A DNA stretch of 64,000 nt from Piscibacillus salipiscarius JCM 13188 (GTDB lineage: Bacteria > Bacillota > Bacilli > Bacillales > Alkalibacillaceae), in the NCBI RefSeq assembly GCF_001311865.1, contig NZ_BBCD01000010.1, positions 39,316 to 103,315 on the forward strand. The letters are read 5' to 3'. The notes beneath the pieces are model-generated. The model did not search any database, was not told the origin of the DNA, and saw nothing but the letters and a program-made list of their open reading frames with translations. The position numbers and the translations under genes are program-made. Position 1 is the first letter of the stretch; each line of letters starts with the position of its first letter. Below are positions 60,497-64,000 of the stretch, piece after piece.

Positions 60497-62921
60497 TTAA
60501 CCTCTTAGCACTGCATTGTATTCATTTTCTAAATGTTTAACAATCGCATGTCTTGCTTCCTCAATTTCTTCATCTTTAAGTGTACGGTCATCATTCTGGA
60601 AGAGTAAATTAAAGGCAATTGATTTCTTACCTTCTTCCATATGCTCACCTTGATAAACATCAAAGACACGTACCGACTCTAAATGAGGCTGACCTTGATC
60701 AAGAATCGCTTTTTCTAATTGTTTAGCTGGTAGTTCACGATCAACGACGAACGCTAAATCTTGAGCAATCGCCGGATACTTCGTAATCATACGATAAGAT
60801 TCTTGACCAGTAACCGCGTTTAATACACGATCTAAATTTAAATCGAATACATAAGTTTCATCTAAATCATACTCTTTTTGTACTGAAGGATGGAGTTGGC
60901 CAACATAACCAATGACCTCTCCATTTAGTTTCATTAGTGCCGTACGACCTGGGTGCATACGCTCTAATTCAGCTTTTTCAAACACAACTTCGTCATCTAA
61001 TAAATGGTTAAATAAACCTTCTAAGATGCCTTTGATCACAAAGAAATCAACTGGTTTCTTTTCACCTTGCCAAGGGTGGTTTTCCCATAGACCTGTCACA
61101 GCAGCTGCCACTCGTATGTTTTCGGAAGGTTGTTCACCCTTTTGTTCTTGTAAATAAATGGAGCCGACTTCATAAAGTGCGACATTATATTGGTTCCTTG
61201 CAACATTATGCTGAACACTTGATAATAGCTCAGGTAAGGCACTTAATCTTAGATGGCTGTGTAAATCTGTCATAGGCAGTGCTAAGCCGACTGGTTCATA
61301 ACCTTGATTCTTAATTTCTGGGCTAACAAATTGATTAGACCATTCTTCTTTTGTAAGTGAATAAGTTAAAGATTCATTCAGACCTGCTTTTTGTAAATAA
61401 TGGTTCACTTCTCTAAGCAGTTTCTGGCGTTTTGTTAGGCCACCTTGTTTCATCACCCCAACTGGTAATGTATATGGAATACGATCGTAACCATATAATC
61501 GTGCTATTTCTTCTACCATATCTTCTTTGATAGCAATATCCTGTCTGCGTGCTGGAGCTTTCACCGTGAATGTTTCGCCATCCACTTCAAAATCAAATCG
61601 TAATCGTTCTATAATATTTTTCATTTCATCAACTGTAATGTCCGTACCGATTTTTTGATTAATTTCTTTAGCATTAAACGTTACAGTCTCAGGTGTCCAA
61701 TCAGTAGATCCTGCTTCAACTAGTTCACCGAGTACTTTCCCTCCAGCGACTTCAACTAATAGTTCAGCTGCTCTTGTCGCTGCTTCTTTAACACGAGTTA
61801 TGTCAATTCCTTTTTCAAAGCGCGCACTTGCTTCGCTTCGTAGTCCATGATCTTTAGAACCTTGACGAACAACCCCTGGGTTAAAGTATGCTGCTTCAAG
61901 AAGAATCGTTGTAGTATTATTTTGAACTTCCGAATCTTCTCCGCCCATAACACCAGCAATTGCATGGGCTTCATGACCATTAGTAATGACAAGGTGGTTG
62001 GATGATAATGTACGTTCTTCTCCATCTACGTCTTAATAGTCTCACCGTCTTGGGCCATTCGTGTGACAACCTTTTTAGAGCCAAATCGATCATAATCAAA
62101 TGCGTGCAACGGCTGGCCATATTCCATTAAAACATAGTTCGTTACGTCTACTACATTATTAATTGGGCGGATACCTGCACTTATTAATCGATTTTGTAAC
62201 CAAAGCGGTGATGTTTGTATGTTAAGGTCCCTAATAATCCATGCACCATAATACGGATTAGCCTTCTCATCTTGAATCTCAACTGAAACATACTCACTTG
62301 AAAGCTCCTGTTCCATGAGTACATCTGGTTCAGGCAGTTTTATCTCTTTTTCATAAATAGCTGCAACCTCATAAGCGACACCAATCATACTTAAGCAATC
62401 AGATCGATTTGCTGTCAGTTCAATCTCAATAATTTCATCATCAAGATTTAATAATGGGCACGCCCGCTCCCCAGCATTAACCTCTTCGTTAAAGACATAA
62501 ATACTATTTTTAAATTCTTCTGGTACATTTTTTCATCAAAGCCTAACTCTTGTAGAGAGCAAATCATACCTTCTGATGCTTCACCACGCAGTTTAGCTTT
62601 TTTAATTTTCATGCCACCCGGCAAGCGTGCTCCAGGCTTAGCAACAATAACATGCTGACCTTCTGACACATTCGGAGCTCCACATACGATTTGTGAAAGC
62701 TCACCTTCTCCAACATCCACCTGACACAGGTTTAATTTGTCTGCATTCGGATGCTGAACACATTCCTTAACATAACCTACGACGATTTTGTCATCATTTA
62801 AAATAGGTCCTCTAACCTCTTCTACCTCGAGCCCACTCTTTGTCATTGCCTCAGCTAAATCATGAGTATTAATTTCATCTAAATCAATGTATTGTTCTAA
62901 CCATTTTCTTGATACTAACAT
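60497..62921 (-). CDS. pheT: Phenylalanyl-tRNA synthetase beta subunit (three frameshifts)
   Basis: N-terminal tRNA-binding domain (VGYVKECVQHPNADKLNLCQ), B3/B4 editing part (SAGIRPINNVVDVTNYVLME, GQPLHAFDYD), B5, and the C-terminal anticodon-binding FDX domain (ITKYPAIAQDLAFVVDRELP). Breaks near 62525, 62420 and 62030; the linking TLSSNHLVITNGHEAHAIAG is readable. Restored length about 808 residues (804 in B. subtilis). 18 bases after pheS. Confidence 0.96.
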
Positions 62922-62939
62922 CTCTTATTCACTCCTCCC

Positions 62940-63973
62940 TTATACCCCATGGAATTGCTTTAAGAATCGAACATCATTCGTGTAGAAATGACGAATGTCT
63001 TCAACACCATACTTCAACATGGCAATTCTCTCTGGACCCATTCCAAAAGCAAATCCTGAATATTTCTTTGAATCAAAGCCTGCCATTTCAAGTACATTTG
63101 GATGAACCATACCTGCTCCCAAAATTTCGATCCAGCCTGAACCTTTACATACAGAACAACCTTCGCCGTGACAAATTTTACAAGAAATGTCCATCTCAAC
63201 AGACGGTTCTGTAAAGGGGAAAAAGCTCGGGCGCAGGCGAATGGCACGATCCTCGCCAAACATGTGTTTAGCAAACGTATTTAATGTACCTTTCAGATCA
63301 CTCATCCGAATATTTTCATCAACGTATAACCCTTCAATTTGCGTGAACTGGTGTGAGTGCGTGGCATCATCTGTATCACGGCGATACACTTTACCAGGAC
63401 AAATAATTTTTACTGGACCTTGGCCCTCATGCTTTCTAAGTGTACGCGCTTGAACTGGTGAAGTTTGAGTACGCATTAATAATTCTTCCGTAATAAAGAA
63501 CGTATCTTGCATATCACGAGCAGGGTGGTTCTTAGGTAAATTTAGTGACTCAAAGTTATAGAAGTCCGTCTCGACTTCCGGACCTTCCGCAACCGCGTAA
63601 CCCATACTTGTAAATAGATCTTCAATATTACGAATCACATTTCTTAATAAATGTGGTCCACCTGCTTGAACGGGACGACCAGGTAGCGTGACGTCAATTG
63701 ATTCTTCTTTTAGTTGTTGTTCTAATGCAGCTTGTTCTAATTTAGTTTGTTTGCTCTCTAATGCTTCAGTTATTTCGTCTCGTACTTCATTAGCTAATTG
63801 CCCTATAACGGGACGTTCCTCTTTTGAAAGCTTCCCCATCCCTTTTAAAACTTCAGTTATTTGACCTTTTTTCCCTAAGAAATAAACTCTCACGTCTTGA
63901 AGCTTTTTTCATCAGCAGCAGATTGGATTTGTTCCAACGCTTCATTTTTAATTTCTTTTAATCGTTCTTTCAC
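62940..63973 (-). CDS. pheS: Phenylalanyl-tRNA synthetase alpha subunit (one frameshift)
   Basis: GTG start at 63973 behind GAGGAGG ([20 protein letters not shown]). Coiled-coil N-terminus, then class II motifs: motif 2 [20 protein letters not shown] and motif 3 [18 protein letters not shown]. The cysteine-rich [17 protein letters not shown] insert is typical of this group. The frame breaks near 63905 in an A6 run. Restored length about 344 residues. The regulatory leader lies outside the window. Confidence 0.96.
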
Positions 63974-64000
63974 CCTTGATCCTCCTCATATTTTTATTCC

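Noticed and set aside
1399..63973. Calling the many broken housekeeping genes pseudogenes
   Set aside because: Breaks are single-base, in homopolymers, and affect essential genes with otherwise fully conserved residues; technical indels explain this better.

Overview
The window comes from a low-GC, endospore-forming Gram-positive bacterium of the family Bacillaceae. Sporulation genes (spoIVFA/FB, spoIIB, spoVID, gerE, an sda-like gene), mreBCD-minCD, the hemAXCDBL operon, a T-box before valS and the conserved order of dozens of housekeeping genes all match the Bacillus subtilis layout around spo0B-valS-hem-clpX-sdh-pheST. Nearly everything is on the minus strand, so transcription runs from high to low coordinates. 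The genus cannot be fixed from the sequence alone.

A technical point governs the whole annotation. About two thirds of the genes, including essential ones (valS, mreB, tig, sdhA, pheT, pheS, rplU, rpmA), carry one or more single-base frameshifts, mostly in short homopolymers. In almost every case I checked, the protein continues exactly in another frame. I read these as uncorrected indel errors of a long-read assembly, not as pseudogenes, and annotate each gene over its full span with approximate break points.

Layout. 1-8.0 kb: spo0B start, rpmA-prp-rplU with an L21 leader, spoIVFB-spoIVFA, minD-minC, mreD-mreC-mreB, radC. 8-17 kb: a spoIIB-like SPOR protein, a membrane GAF-GGDEF diguanylate cyclase (where comC would sit in B. 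subtilis), folC, T-box-controlled valS, a small membrane protein, spoVID. 17-24 kb: the hemA-X-C-D-B-L tetrapyrrole operon and a divergent LiaF-like membrane protein. 24-31 kb: engB, lonA, clpX, tig, ysoA. 31-39 kb: an accessory interval with an aldehyde dehydrogenase, a DUF1450 protein, a membrane protein, a tRNA-Arg-integrated island, a fructosamine-kinase-like gene, a tiny sda-like gene and tRNAs. 39-49 kb: rdgB, rph, racE, ysmB, gerE, ysmA, sdhB-A-C, uvrC, trxA. 49-64 kb: the fatty-acid degradation cluster etfA-etfB-fadB-fadR-lcfA, then mutS2-polX-cvpA-zapA, divergent rnhC, and pheT-pheS.

The most interesting system is the 3.7-kb island at 33732-37443. It is bounded by a 48-bp duplication of the 3' part of tRNA-Arg(CCT), carries remnants of a tyrosine integrase and apparently a serine recombinase, and holds a tightly overlapping three-gene operon. 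Its products are an HNH-nuclease protein, a 77-aa small middle component, and a DUF2326-type SMC/RecF-like ABC ATPase. This architecture matches the ABC-three-component (ABC-3C) class of predicted anti-phage or anti-plasmid conflict systems. Other points for follow-up are FadR-type operators before fadR and before the ysmA thioesterase, a PerR-like box between hemA and the LiaF-like gene, a 118-bp self-complementary intergenic element, a truncated tRNA-Gly duplication, and three very small likely genes.
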